NCBI GenBank assembly: GCA_012932865.1
Contig: SAXG01000001.1
Location: forward strand, 485,693-549,692
DNA length: 64,000 nucleotides
From: Amylostereum areolatum
Lineage: Eukaryota > Basidiomycota > Agaricomycetes > Russulales > Stereaceae
Direction of reading: 5' to 3'
Part shown: positions 1-11,825 of the stretch, in pieces
Layout of the letters: each line of letters starts with the position of its first letter
Position numbering within the stretch: the first letter of the stretch is position 1
Position numbers and translations under genes: made by a program
Notes under the pieces: generated by a model
The model's database searches: none
What the model saw: only the letters and a program-made list of their open reading frames with translations
Told to the model about the DNA's origin: nothing

Positions 1-110
1 GTGGGGAAAGGAGCGCGTCGTGCTCGGGTGGCAGAGGATCTAGGGACGTGCCGGATGCGGAACCTGTGCCAGGCGGAGACGGAGACGGTGGGGTGCGACG
101 AATGCGGGGT
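1..110 (-). CDS. possible 5' part of a gene running off the left edge
   Basis: On the minus strand the first ~110 bases are open in a frame rich in Pro, Ser, Thr and Arg (it contains RIRRTPPSPSPPGTGSASG), a composition common near the N-terminus of basidiomycete unknown proteins. A plausible intron acceptor (GCTGCAG) lies just upstream near 123. No start codon could be fixed and no domain is visible, so this is only a hint of a gene that continues outside the window. Confidence 0.2.
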
Positions 111-3100
111 AAATGGCCTGCAGCTACGTCCGCTTGCAAATCACAAAAACATTCTGGAACCCTCCCAGTCACAGGACGGCTTTCCTCGGTCTTGGGTAAG
201 TCGCATGGCGTGGGCTGGGCTCTCCCGGGGTCGCTGACCACCGGGGACTCGGCGGTGGGTACGCCTCGCTGGCGACCGCACGACGTCATCCGTCTTGAGC
301 TTGAGCCCAAACCCTCCAGTTGGCCGACGGTGCGTGCAAGTGCTCCGCCCCCGGCTGCTGAATGTACACACCATGTATACCATAACCTCCGATGCATCAT
401 ATTATGCCCGGCTTTTCGCTCGCATTCGGACATTCCGAGTCCATGATACTTAATACATTGTGCATGCATGACTCACGAACCGCGTGCCGCTTTTCCGGGA
501 CAAAGATGACTCTTCCGCCGCGCATGGACGTCTGGACGACGGGCGGAGTGGCCATCTCCCTGCCGCGCGTTCAAACTCGTGCATGATGCAACACCGTTCA
601 GACACCGAGATCGCTATCGCGCATGCATGTGCGCATCGGCCGCTCGCGTGTCGCGTCGCGTGCGTCGATGTTGGACCGCTGCTCACCTATCGTTTCTAAC
701 AGAGCACCGACCAACCCGGGCTCGACGGCCACGCGCGCAAGGTGGATCGCCATGAAGACGTCTGTCTGCAAGGGCGGTTCATTGATTCCTAAGCTCGGAA
801 ATACCGGTGGGTCCTCGAACGAAACCCGCGATCTCCAAGATCGCGTCGCCTTTGAAGCCTATCAGGCTTCACGGATCCGAGCTTCCAGCGTTCCGTCCTC
901 GTTCCGTCCCTCGCATAGTTCCAACACCTCGCCGTGCACGCGAAAAATCCCCACAGCACGGATGGGCCGTCCTGCCGTAAGAATCAGATCCACGCCTATT
1001 TGTGGACGAGCTGGCCGCCGGCGCCACATTCTGGACGCATCAAACAGACGCGTCGGACGCTTCTGGCACGCGCGGCAAGTGGTATCTTGCAACTCCCGTT
1101 CCTACCTGCTTATAAGTAAGTACGGCACCTGGCAAGCACTTACCTCCGCCAACGGGTCGTCCGTGCGGCATTTGACAGGAACGCGGATCAGTCGCGATCG
1201 CAGGACGACAGGTAGGTTAGCTTGGGTTTAGCCTAAGTAGGGTTTCGCTTCGGGACGGAGCGCAGGCGGCATCGTCGCAGTGACTCGGCCACCCCGAATC
1301 TCCCCCAACGACGTCACGACAATCCCGGGCGGGGTGTTGCGTGCCGTCGCTGGTCGAGGGAGCTCGTCCACGTGCCGATCGTGGTTGCTTTATTGCATGC
1401 AGTCCTCAAATCGACGCTTCGGTGCGCTCGTCCGCTCGATGTGTGGCGGGATAAGTATCTCCGCGGCGAGGAAAGCGCCGTGGTCAGCAGGCCCGTGGGC
1501 CGTGGGCGACCCATCTTTGCCCTCCGCTCGAAACGATCCCGTCCGCCCCCATGCACGCGCGACAACCCGGGTGGCCGTGGATCGTCGCGCACCCTTGGAA
1601 GCATCAGGGCGTGTCTGTGCGCCCGCGCGACCGGTGGATGCCTACCGTGAGCAGAAGTGGCGACCTCGGCCGCGGCAATGGCGGTGATATGATACGTGTG
1701 GGGTTGGCGGGGCGCATTGAAGACCCTGTGGCGGTGGGGAGAGTCGAATGCGTTCTTGGTCTTCTTTATATGTAGGACAGTCAATCATTCGGAGGAAACG
1801 GGCTGTTGTGGGGCAATGAGACATTGGGAGGGACAGTTGAGATACTTGGTATGGAAGTGGAAGCGCAGGAATAGCAGATGCACGCGCTGAAGACGGCGGG
1901 AAAATGGCCTGTCGTCTGGAAGGTGGCGAGAGCAGAGCGGTAGGGTATTGCGAAGCGGCAGAGTACATGCAGGTACGAGAGGAAGACTCGGATAAGATGC
2001 GTGCGAGATGACTATTGTGAGAGCGACGCTGGAGACGCTGCGAGACGGATGTTGCGAAGTTTGTTTGTTTTTAAAAGGGGGGGACGGGGAGGAGAATATG
2101 GGACGGAGAAGCGAAAATCGCAGAAGGGGAAGGGAGGGGAACCATCAGGAGGCGAAACCCTAGCAAGGAAGAAGCCCGAGCTCACGGTTGCGATACCCAC
2201 TGACCAGAGTATCTGCACAGGTGATGATGACCGACATGGCCCCAGAGATGTTCGGTGCAAGCCACTCTTCCAAAGGAGGGCCGAATCCCACTGGTAGCAT
2301 GATGCACTTTGATTCCTCGTGGCGTGTCGCGTTTGTGAGTCGGTGCTGGGGGCATACATATCCCTCCGCGCTCTTGGGATCCCCTTCAACGACACGGTCC
2401 CTTTCGTGACGGTCGGGAATTCTCCCCCTGCTCGACGTCTGTAACTCGCCACATCAGCGTTGACCTACAAGGCGCCGAATCCTCAAACACACCTGGACAC
2501 GAACGTCGATCGTGGCCGTCCCGACATGGCTTGGATATCTTTACGATCGTTGCAGCGTTCCGGGGTTGCGCAGGAGGCGACGAGGTCCGCAAATACGGAA
2601 TCTACGCTGGCGGCCAGCATGGTCTATGGGGGTCGATTAACCCGTTGCCGGCTTGGAACCATGTAGATGATACAAGGAATGGCAGAACGTACCAATATGT
2701 ACCGCCATCTTCTCGACTCTCGAGTGCACCGCCCAGCATCTTCAACTGCAATTCCAGTAGGCTCCAAAGCCACCAGGAAACCCCCTGCGTGAGTACGAGG
2801 TGCCAAGCGCGCAGTCTCCTAAAGCAGACGTCGATCCTCTCATCGTATTATGTAGTCTCCGAGACAGGTTCCTGTCAAAGAGAAACGTCCATGGCATTTG
2901 GGAAGGACATTTGAGAGGAGACGAACTTATATCGAGTATGATAGAGTCGAGCGCTGCTGACAGAACGGTACGAGGGGGAGGAGGTCTGTAAGACTAAGCC
3001 GTGCGCCACGGTGCGCGATTCATCTCACTGCCAGCCACTTGCCAGCCACCGTATTCCTTTCTTTGAACGGTCCAGAGTCGGACAGACAACGTACACAAAG

Positions 3101-3748
3101 CCTCATTGTCTGGTCCCAACGCTCATCGCCGTCAGTCCAGCTAATCGCACTCCGCCATGTAGTATTAACAATGCCATCCTGCATCCACCCCGCTTTGTCT
3201 GGCCAAGAGGCTTACGGCGCCACCCGGCCACATGTACCCCAGGTCTCAATGCCCATTGTAGCACCTATCGTGCGTCTTCATTCTTTCTGTGGCTCCTTTT
3301 GTTATGAGGCTGGCGGCAACCCGCTCACTTTTTTTCGTTTATAAAGCTTGCAGATACTCCCCCTCTTCCACCCATCTCCTCCCTCCCAGTCTCTTCGAAC
3401 CTATCGATCATCCGATCTACACCCTTCTCCGAGTCCTCCACCGTCCATACGATACCCCCTGCGGTCTCATATGCGATTCATCCTCGGCATACCCTCGACT
3501 CTCCGGACCAGGATCATTCTGTCGATGCCTATACGTCTCTCGGACAATGCGCTGGACTACCAAGCTGATCTCGGAACCAAGACACTCGACGCAGTCGCGA
3601 TTTGCGTATAGATAGAACGTATGTCCGTGAATTCAGAATAACCCACTACGAGCTAACAGTGTGGCAAAAAGGACGAGCATCTAAAGTATACAAATGAAAC
3701 TCGAGAAGCGTGCCACGCCTCATCGCCGATCAGTAGATCAACATCCAT
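111..3748. other. 3.6-kb stretch without a recognisable gene
   Basis: I read both strands and found only short, GC-driven open frames with no domain, no consistent splice chain and no family resemblance. There is a small hairpin-like inverted repeat near 825-845 (CGCGATCT/AGATCGCG) and purine-rich DNA around 2060-2160. I see no TIRs, LTRs or tandem repeats. Confidence 0.4.
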
Positions 3749-4693
3749 TCAAATCCGTCCCCTCCGGCGCTTCAACCCAAACCACTTGACTGGCGAAGAG
3801 GCCTCGTCGTCCCCAAAGTTATTTTCGTCATCTTCCTCAGGATCTTCATCGGACACGTCCAATGTGTATCGTCGCGTAGGTGTCCCCAGGTAAGGTGGCT
3901 CGTCCTTTTTGAATGGTGGTTCTTCGAGCCCGGTTGGTTCTTTTCGCCGCCGGACCAGCGGCAGCTTGCTGTAGAGATGTGGCTCTTGGTAGTCCCAAGG
4001 ACGGCGTGCGACGTGGACCGGAACCCTTGCGTTTAGTGGAGTCGTGGGGTCATGTCGCTGAGAGGTCGCCAGCTCCGGTTGGTTGGAATAGTGCTGACGG
4101 CGCAGCTCCGCCAACCACTCGCGCTCGGCGCTGGCAGCGAGCGCGTCCTCCGTGTCCAGCTCATCGGAGGGGGGGAGATCTGTGGGGTACATCAGCACGA
4201 CCTCTTCGCGGAGACGGTGTAATTGCGCACAGTCGGACAGCTCGTCGCGGTACATCGGCTCGCCGTCGATGTCGCAACCTATGAGCCGTCGCTCCGAGGG
4301 TGGGATCGCTCGGCGCTGTTGCGTCGCGTCGGAGCTTGCGCCGTGTGCTCTGGACACCGTCACTGGATTGGCTGCCGAGTTGGGAGGAATGACATGCTTC
4401 GGATGGGGGGTGCCGCGTCGTGGCAGCTTGCGAAGGCGCCTTGGAGTGTGCGGGAGATCGCTGGTGGGGACGATGAATGGGAGACCGAACGTGAAGGTCG
4501 TCGATGGACGTGGGGTGTCCGGACGGCGAGGGCGGGAAGGGGCCGTCTTCACAGGGATTGCGACGCGAGAGCCGTCGTCGACGCTGACGATCTTGGTCTT
4601 CCGCGATACAGGCGGCGGGCTTGGGCTGCGAGGCCGTTTTCTGGGGCCGGAAAATGTCTTGGGGATTGGGGTCGTTGGAAGGGTGGCCGTCAT
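3749..4693 (-). CDS. unknown proline-rich protein with acidic C-terminus
   Basis: Single-exon frame of 314 residues if the start is the ATG at 4693 (MTATLPTTPIPKTFSGPRKR); an upstream in-frame ATG at 4789 would add 32 residues but falls in less protein-like sequence. I do not recognise a domain. The N-terminal 60 residues are rich in Pro, Ser, Arg and Lys, with a basic RKRPRSPSPPP patch that could be a nuclear signal. The central part is charged and low in complexity. The tail is acidic (DEDPEEDDENNFGDDEA) followed by SSPVKWFGLKRRRGRI. The DDEA-x-SPVK tail recurs in the neighbouring gene at 5132-5654 on the same strand, so the two may be distant duplicates. Function unknown. Confidence 0.6.
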   Translation of the reverse strand: MTATLPTTPIPKTFSGPRKRPRSPSPPPVSRKTKIVSVDDGSRVAIPVKTAPSRPRRPDTPRPSTTFTFGLPFIVPTSDLPHTPRRLRKLPRRGTPHPKHVIPPNSAANPVTVSRAHGASSDATQQRRAIPPSERRLIGCDIDGEPMYRDELSDCAQLHRLREEVVLMYPTDLPPSDELDTEDALAASAEREWLAELRRQHYSNQPELATSQRHDPTTPLNARVPVHVARRPWDYQEPHLYSKLPLVRRRKEPTGLEEPPFKKDEPPYLGTPTRRYTLDVSDEDPEEDDENNFGDDEASSPVKWFGLKRRRGRI

Positions 4694-5131
4694 GTTGTGA
4701 GCTCGATGGTGGGGGCGGCAGGGTGTGGTTTGAAAGGGGGAGGGAGGCTTGAATCGACCTTTATACAGGCGATACATCTCGTTCGACAACCTATTGTTCC
4801 TTCCGCAGGTTGGGTCTAACCCCGGCTCAACTGATCCTGATCAGATAACAGCATTTCTTTGTCCTCCTTCATCAGGAAGTGCTAACGGGACCCACTTGCA
4901 CAAAGAACGCGCCGCCGGGTATCTCGGGTGGCCTTTGCGCGGCTGGACGCGTTCTGCGAATATTCTCATGGCAGGTTTGACCTCACTCCGCTCTCATGAA
5001 GGGCATGCATTATAGTACAGATGACGAATGGTTTTACAAACGCGCCAGGCGAACGATAGGATGGAAAGGCGCTCTGGTGGATGGTGTCGCGTATACGCGC
5101 ATACAGGCAGCTGGCCGCGCCACCGCACACG

Positions 5132-5654
5132 TCACCTCCTCCCCTTGACTGGCGACGGCTCGGCCTCGTCGTCGGCGAACCCGGACTCGGAGTTGGACTC
5201 GTATTCGAAGCTGCTCTCAGCTTCATCGTACTCGTCGGGCTCCTCCTCGGGCGGGGTCTGGGGCACCTGCTCCGGTTCCGACTCGTTGAGGTCCGTCGAG
5301 GACGTGGCTGTAGAGCATTCTATCAGCGTGTCGCTCCGGTGGGGGGGGGGGGGCAAAAAAATGCTTACTCGGCGACGCTGGTGTTGAGGGCACCATCCGC
5401 CTTGCCCACTCCTCTGGCGACTCGTCCGAGTCTTCCGAATCCGAATCCGATCGCGGGCTCGCCGGGGGACTGCACCAGGTGCCCTTGAGGGCCCACGGTC
5501 GAAGGATGGGAAGATGGACGAGGGACGGATGTTGGAGGGCGTTCGAGGGAGGGAAGTAGACGAGCCGTGCCCTGTGCGCGCTCGCGCTCGGGGAGGGTGT
5601 ACGCGGAGGCTTCGGAGAGCATGTTCGGAGCGGAGCACAGCGTTGGGAGGACAT
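5132..5654 (-). CDS. unknown small acidic protein, tail like neighbour
   Basis: Two exons on the minus strand, 5654-5369 and 5307-5132, give 153 residues; the intron has donor GTAAGC and acceptor CTACAG and contains a run of C (G on the plus strand, around 5339-5354). The product starts MSSQRCAPLRTCSPKPPRTP, has SDSDSEDSDESPEEWARRM in the middle and ends in an acidic stretch closing with GFADDEAEPSPVKGRR. No domain is recognised. The final DDEA..SPVK motif and the Pro/Ser-rich start match the layout of the gene at 3749-4693, suggesting a related pair. The homopolymer in the intron is a likely spot for sequencing error but does not affect the coding frame. Confidence 0.6.
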
Positions 5655-6736
5655 GGGTGGCAAGGGTAGTGGTTGGTTGAAGTTGAGGTTGGAGGTCGGA
5701 GCGGGCGGGCGTTTATATCGAAGGGGCCTTCGGCCGGGCGGACAAAGACGTTTGTTTACGCATCCGTGGTTCCTATTCAAACCCGTATACGACTTTTTCG
5801 GCTCCGCTGGCTGTACCCAGGACCTCGTTCGTTACGCAACGAGCGATATGAATTTTTTTTCCGAGACAAGGGGGGCGGGGATGCGGACCAGCCGAAGAAG
5901 CCGGTCCACATCGTGGCGCGCTACTGTAGGCCTGAGGCCTGAAGCTCGAAGCTTAGTTCGCGATCCAGGGAATGGGCCCTCTTGCTGCGGGTGATTATGA
6001 CTGGGGTTTGGAGCTTGAAGCTTGAAGGCCGGGGGCCCGCCGCTAACATGCCTTTGACAGGAAAGGACTTCATGCCGTGCAGTTTCGAACTCGTCAGGTG
6101 CTTCCTCCCCCCCCTCGGCTTCCGTCCCTTCGTGGATCTCCTGTCCTGGACGACTTCATCGAAAGGGTAAGGCAAGTCAATCTACGCCGCCAGGGACCAT
6201 CCGTCGTATCTTCCAATTATGGAAGGGAGTGGAATCTCTCCCGAAATTTCGAGGCAATGCGGTGCGATAAGATGATCTGTCTTACGTGTTCCGAGCTAAA
6301 TGAATGGGCAGGTCTCTTATTGTGCTTGTCCTCGTTCAAGGTGTAGTTTAAGATGTCTCGATGGACTTCAGAGGTGACTGGGAACGAACTTGGTCTAGAT
6401 ATACATGCCTATGTAATTGATCTCCTGTAGCCCTGAATTGCTCCACCTAATTTATACGCTTCAGAAATCCACCTTTTCATGCCCGCTCTATTGTGCGCGC
6501 GTTTTGCGAAGGTCGACTGGAGCGTTCAGTAATGTCATCGCTCACCGGAGATCTCCGATCATGGGATCTCGATAACCTCGTGGCTCGCATTTGCCGCATC
6601 TGGTAATCATCGAGGAGGTTCGATCGCCCCGCCGGCGCGCCTCTTTCGTCTTGACCTCCTCGTCGTCTCGTCATCTTCCCCTTGATCACAACTCCATCCA
6701 TTGTCACTTGCTTTTTTTCTGAGGAAAGTCACTGCG
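5655..6736. other. intergenic, divergent promoters
   Basis: About 1.1 kb between the minus-strand gene at 5132-5654 and the plus-strand TEN1-like gene. It must hold both promoters. A repeated GAAGCTTGA/GAAGCTCGAAGCTT stretch occurs around 5940-6030; no gene was recognised. Confidence 0.4.
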
Positions 6737-7547
6737 ATGTCGCGGCCTGATGCTGCTATCGCCACGCGTCTGGCGTCGCTTGCGAGTGAAGACGCGAAAG
6801 CCAAGGTGGGGAAGAAACTGCGTGTAGCTGGAAAGTGCGTATATGCGCGCACTTTCGCATAATGTGGGCTAACCTTACCTGTGTGCGACTTCAGGGTACT
6901 CTGCCATGACCGCAAGCGTGGAATGATGCTTCTATGGAACGACGAACACGCCATTTTGGTCGACATCGCCCTCTGTCTCGTCCCGAACTCCTCTGGGCAA
7001 GCATCTGAGCCATGGCTGCTGGACACGTTAAGCACTGTTTTTGTATTCGGATACCTTGAGTACCCAGATGTACGTCCTCGCCGCCGTTTACCACGCCCGC
7101 CCCCCATCCGGTCCCTCGTGCATACTTCTGCTATTCGCCCCCACATTCCCTTCCCGTGCCGACATCGCACCTTCCCCTTCCGTAACTGTCCAGGCTAGAT
7201 CCCGATCCTGCGGACTTAATGGCCTGGCCTTGACGTAATTCCTCTACCTCGTCCCCTCAACCCAGCCCCACATCCGCACTGTCGACGCCATGATGCTCAC
7301 AACGCCTTTGCTATCTGCAGGGACCGCTTCAAGTTCCAGACCCGCCGGCGCACTACCCGCCCGGGAAGGTGCTCGTCATCGAGGATAAACAGATGCAAGC
7401 GACGCTGGTGCAACACGCGCCGCACACGGATTTACGAGCGTGGGACGCCACGGTGGCCAAGATGGAGGCGCTCGGTGCGTGGGGTGTGCTGCCACGATCG
7501 GGTGAACATGCTCGTTAACGTTGTATGCGCGCGCAGGCGTGTTGTGA
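6737..7547 (+). CDS. TEN1: TEN1-like OB-fold protein (CST telomere complex)
   Basis: Four exons (6737-6834, 6895-7069, 7321-7474, 7537-7547) give 145 residues; all junctions keep frame and use GTGCGT or GTACGT donors, the last intron with a CGTTAAC branch-like site. The product has the size and strand order of TEN1: LRVAGKVLCHDRKRGMMLLW, then HAILVDIALCL, then a hydrophobic VFVFGYLE strand, then VLVIEDKQMQATLVQHAP and a closing helix LRAWDATVAKMEAL. This lines up by eye with the human TEN1 pattern of G-x-L-x-x-YD, VLV, GEL and the final LPLLEQAI helix. TEN1 joins STN1 (and CTC1 or Cdc13) at telomere ends to promote lagging-strand fill-in; it acts in the nucleus. The assignment rests on fold-pattern resemblance of a short divergent protein, so another small OB-fold protein is possible. 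Confidence 0.6.
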
Positions 7548-8754
7548 CGGCATGGGGGGCACGCTTTTGATGCGGGGAGAGTGGTACGCTGGTGCGTGCT
7601 TGATTCCATCTTCAAAGTATGCATCGTGGTCGCTTCATTTGGTGTGTAACAGGTAATGGAGACGCGTGGGTACATGCACGACGTACGCTCGCCTGGCACA
7701 GGAACCGTGCCCCGTGGACTCACGGGGCGCGGGCGCGGCGAAAGCTCTGAGGAAGTGCTCGCTGGCAGGCGTGACGGGGGTGTGTCCGAGCAGGCTTGGT
7801 TCGATCACGGAATGCAACGGACGGGGCGGGGCTTTCGGGGAGCGATCTTCGTTTCTGGTGAGCAGGCGACGTGCGGTAAGGAATTGGTCGGATCCGAGGG
7901 AAACCGCCGACGCGCACGCGACCGGATGAGGGGCGTTTCCGGGGTGTGGCAAACGAGGGTGGGGAACGAGAGCGAGGGAGAGGGAGGGCAGCAAAGAGGG
8001 AGGGGCGATGAGGACGATGTCGATAACGTCGGGGCACGCGCCCGCATCCGGTTCGATAGAGTAAAATCGATGAGAGTGTTACTGTGTGGAAGGGATATGT
8101 ATGCTATCGGGTCGATCGGGGCTTCTGGGTGTGCGGCGCGTGATATGGGCGTGAGGTGGGTGCGGCGGTGGGCTGGAGGGGGACTCGCGATGGGCGGTGG
8201 GGTTCGTCGTCAGCGTGAGGGTGAGGGAGTCGCTGTGGGGGCGGGGCTGGGCGGGGGGACGGAGGGCGGGCCCGGTAGATCGGCGATTAGATGACGAGCT
8301 GTATTAGATCTCGGAGGAACGGATTCATTTGGGCGCGTGCGTGGGCTGGGCCCTCTTACGCTTTGGTTTGAATGAATGGGCCGCTGTGGCCAATGCGAGC
8401 GAGCACGATGGCGACGAGGGGGATGAGGAGGACGGCGACGGGGGGGAAGGGCTGTGCGGGGACGACAATTGAGATGAAAGGAGGAGTGGCGAAAACAAAG
8501 CGAGGGGATCTTAGATGACCAGATCGGTTAGGAGAGCGGCATTCAGCCTCGTGCACGTCTTCCTCTCTTTCTCTTAACCCTCATCTTCCTCCTCCTCTCT
8601 TTCCCTTCCACACTCCACTTCTCTCCCCCGCCCCCGCCCACGTCCCCGCCCTCCCCGACAACTTCCCCGCCCTCGATCTCTACAACTAACTACACCCGGG
8701 CTCACCGCTCGCCCGCTCCCCTCTCCATCCCTCTCCCAGCGCATCCTCGCCCCC
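7548..8754. other. intergenic with pyrimidine-rich promoter
   Basis: No gene recognised. A minus-strand frame at 8556-8356 ends in one hydrophobic segment (VAVLLIPLVAIVLARIGHSG) and could be the last exon of a small membrane protein, but no start or partner exon was found. From about 8569 to 8750 the plus strand is strongly CT-rich, a common promoter feature in basidiomycetes, directly upstream of the ATG at 8755. Confidence 0.35.
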
Positions 8755-10272
8755 ATGGCCTTCGCCACCATCCCTCCCACGCAGTCCCTCTACCACCCCC
8801 ACCCCGCCCCCATCTTCTACTCTTCTGCCATCGATCCATCCCGCTTCCCCACTTCTTCCCTACGAGACATCCCCCACACCCCCCACGACAACGCCACTCC
8901 CCTCTACGACCCCCTCGGAGTGCTCTCCCCCCGCCAGGATGCCCATCGTGCTATCCCGCGCTCCACACTCTCCGTCCCACGCGAAGTACAGCGCGGCGTT
9001 CTCAGCGACGGCCGCTGGACTGCTCGCCATCCCGCCGTCGACGCCTTTCTCGCACGGCCCATGCCCCGTGCCCTTCTCGACCCCCGCGACCGTGGCATGA
9101 TGGCCGTCTTCGCCCTCGCCGCCCTCAAGGTCGCTTTCAATCCCGGTCATTCCGCCTACGACATCTTCTGGGGCGTCGAAGACAGAAGGGCCACCGCGGA
9201 GTTTATCGACGGGCTCGTCGGTGCGTATCCTCCTCCCCCCTTTCTCCCCGCCGAACCCTCGAGGCTGACCTGACTCTACCTCTCTCCCCCTTTCTCCTTT
9301 CATCGGGGAAAATCAACAGTGTCCCGTCCTTGCCCCATCGACACCGCGCCGCTCACTTGGCTCGGCCGCTGGGAGATGCTCTGGCAGCTCTCCGGCCGCC
9401 AGAAGGAGCACGCAAAGGTGCACGGCATCCCCGCGGCGACGAACGCTGCCCGACGCATGACCTTGCGCAAGCGCAAGGCTCCCGCCTCCGCCCCCGCCAC
9501 AGACGCCGCGGAGCCCGAGACGAAGAAAGCTCGCACGGCCTCGGGAGCCAGGGACACTCGTAGCTCGCACGCTGCCCAAGCATCCGCTTCCTCGTCGCCT
9601 GCCATCGTGCCCTCCGCGTTGGCACAAGTTCACCCCGCCCAGGTCACCCCGAGCCCGCTCAGTTCATCCTCCCGTCTGCCGTCCGAAGAGCCCTCCCGGG
9701 CTGCAACCCAAATCCAGCTGCCTACGCGCGGACGCAGCCAGCGCACCAAGACGAAAAGCGCAAAGGCGAGACTCGCCGAGGCCGAGGCGGAAGCCACCCC
9801 GCCCCCGCCCGTCTCGACGGCGCATGTTCCAATGGCTGCTCCCGCCTCTGTCCCCGAGAGGCCCTCCACCCGCCGATCCGTTTCGACCTCCGGGTCCTCG
9901 ACGGCCGTATCCACCACCGCAGATGATGGCGCCCAGGGCACCCGTCCACGTTCCGGATCCTCCTCGTCTGCATCGACGACGGTTGACTTGACAGCACCCG
10001 TACCCGGGAACGAGAAGGAGAAGGAGAAGCAACCCAACGAAGAAGACATCCTCAAGATCATCGCCGAGGCGGACGAAGAGCGCGACGTGCGCTCCACGCG
10101 CGCCCGCACGCGAGCGGCCGCGGCCAAAGTCTCTACTCCCGCGCCTTCGGTCCCTGAAGAGCGCGAGCCCGATGTGGATCAGGAAGAGGCGATGCCTGAG
10201 GCAAAGCCTCAGACGCAGAGGGCCCCTGCGCGCAAGCGCGCGCCGAAGTCCAAGGCGCGCCGGAGGAGGTGA
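8755..10272 (+). CDS. unknown protein with folded N-terminus and basic tail
   Basis: Two exons, 8755-9220 and 9320-10272, joined in phase 1 with donor GTGCGT and acceptor CAACAG, give about 472 residues. Residues 1-160 look folded and ordered, with motifs such as VLSDGRWTARHPAVDAFL and SAYDIFWGVEDRRATAEF; the intron falls in this part, and SRPCPIDTAPLTWLGRWEML follows it. From about residue 210 the protein is low complexity, rich in Ala, Pro, Ser, Thr, with KEKEKQPNEEDILKIIAEAD acidic helix and a C-terminal KRAPKSKARRRR basic patch typical of nuclear proteins. I do not recognise the family. The CT-rich tract just upstream supports the chosen start. Confidence 0.7.
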
Positions 10273-11825
10273 ACGCGCCCCACCGGGACCCGCAAGTTTC
10301 TATCGTTATTCCAGTAATGCCGTCGAAGTCTACCACATCTGTAAGCTCTTCCCTTCGCTGTCACTCGCCCTGGGATGAAACTGATCGCGCGTGCGTTGTC
10401 CCAGGTATCAACATCCTAGGGGGGGATCCCATCTCCCACAGCCTCTATCCCCCATCTCAATATTTGACCTGTCGACCATCTTGACCCGCTCAAGTCGGGA
10501 CAAGGGCGGGCGCGCGGTCGGCTGCGACAGTCGACGCGCCTGTTTCGGTCGATGGGCCCGGAAGCAAAACACCTTGTGTAACGTGGACGCGACGCGACGC
10601 GATCACGTGCAGATGACCGTCGGGGTTTTATGGCGGATTTGGCCGGAGAGTCCGAGTTCCCGTTTTCTCCGAGTTCCCCCGCGTCCACCTCTTGTCTATG
10701 CTCTCGCATTCCGTTTTGCTTTGTCGCTTTCTGTACACTCTCACACGCCGTCTCCATATATTTTCCCGACCCCTCCCCCCTTTTCCACGCATACATTGAT
10801 CGGACTCGGAGTTCGTAGGACCTTCGGAGTCCACTGGATCTCCTCCTTCGCCCGCCCCGGATTCCGCTCATCTCTCCCCTGCCTCCACCCACACATCCAG
10901 TTGCATCCACCCACACCTCCTCCCACCCGTGCATCCACGCTCACAACCCACCTGCATTGTTCCCTCGTCGTTTCTGGTTTTTTCACGTCCCGCGATACCC
11001 TAGTACATCGAACTAATAACGTCTGCCATCTCCAGACACGCTCCCGCCCACCCGCGGGCGCGCTGTACATACTGTACCACTATCTCGTCTCCCCCGTGTC
11101 GGCTTGTCTTCCATAGAGTTTGTAACCCACCCCCACCCCCTCCCCCGCACATGGACCGTCTCTGTCTGTCTCTATCTCCGTCTGTTTACCTCTCCGTCTC
11201 TCCGGCTCGCTATTTGTACCGTCTCCGTCCGTCTCCGCTCGTGTGTCATTTTTTTTGGATCGATCTGTATCGTCTCGTTCAATGGAATCTCTCTGTTTTT
11301 GTCGACGCTTCCGCGTTCTCTCTCAAGTCAAGGAAGTGATGATGCATGTATACTATTGTCGGACGGGTGGTACATCGAAGCGCCGCATCCCAACAATGCT
11401 TCGTAGTACGCGTGGTGGTGTTTGTGTCCTTATAAGTATATGGCCTCGGAAAAGCCTGGATTCGTTTCATGATCAGTCAGGAATCATACCTGGGACGGTG
11501 TAAGAAACCCTAGGAGGAGAGGTCTTGTTTCTGGCCAAGGTATACTTCTATTACCGACGAGATTGGACGGGGATTGGACGGTGAAAGCAGAGAATTTGAA
11601 GCAAGGTCGTTCGGCGGGGGTTCATACACCCGTTCCACGATAGTGCATCGAGAGCATAAGATAATTAGACTTGTAAGTACTACCAATCATTTCATGTATG
11701 GAGAATCGTGCTTATGTGGTAGGGTGAGGTTGGTCGGGTTTCGTGAAGGATGGTGACTTTAGGGAGGGGGAGGACGCCAAAGATCGTGACGGTACCGGTC
11801 TTGCGTACGATGACTCAGTATGTAG
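10273..11825. other. convergent intergenic, pyrimidine-rich
   Basis: Lies between the 3' ends of the plus-strand gene at 8755 and minus-strand FBX-A. From about 10640 to 11290 the plus strand is dominated by C and T, including runs of CCGTCT/TGTCTC repeats near 11150-11240. Frames here are long only because of that bias. No gene or transposon signature recognised. Confidence 0.4.

Noticed and set aside
825..845. Hairpin as terminator or RNA structure
   Set aside because: Short and isolated; in a GC-rich eukaryotic intergenic region this is expected by chance.
623..1231. 202-codon plus-strand frame
   Set aside because: No family resemblance, and competing frames of the same quality exist on both strands.
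7656..8294. 212-codon plus-strand frame after TEN1
   Set aside because: Gly/Arg-rich with no domain; GC bias explains its length.
10391..11116. 241-codon plus-strand frame
   Set aside because: Made of CT-rich DNA with no protein-like pattern and no good start or splice context.
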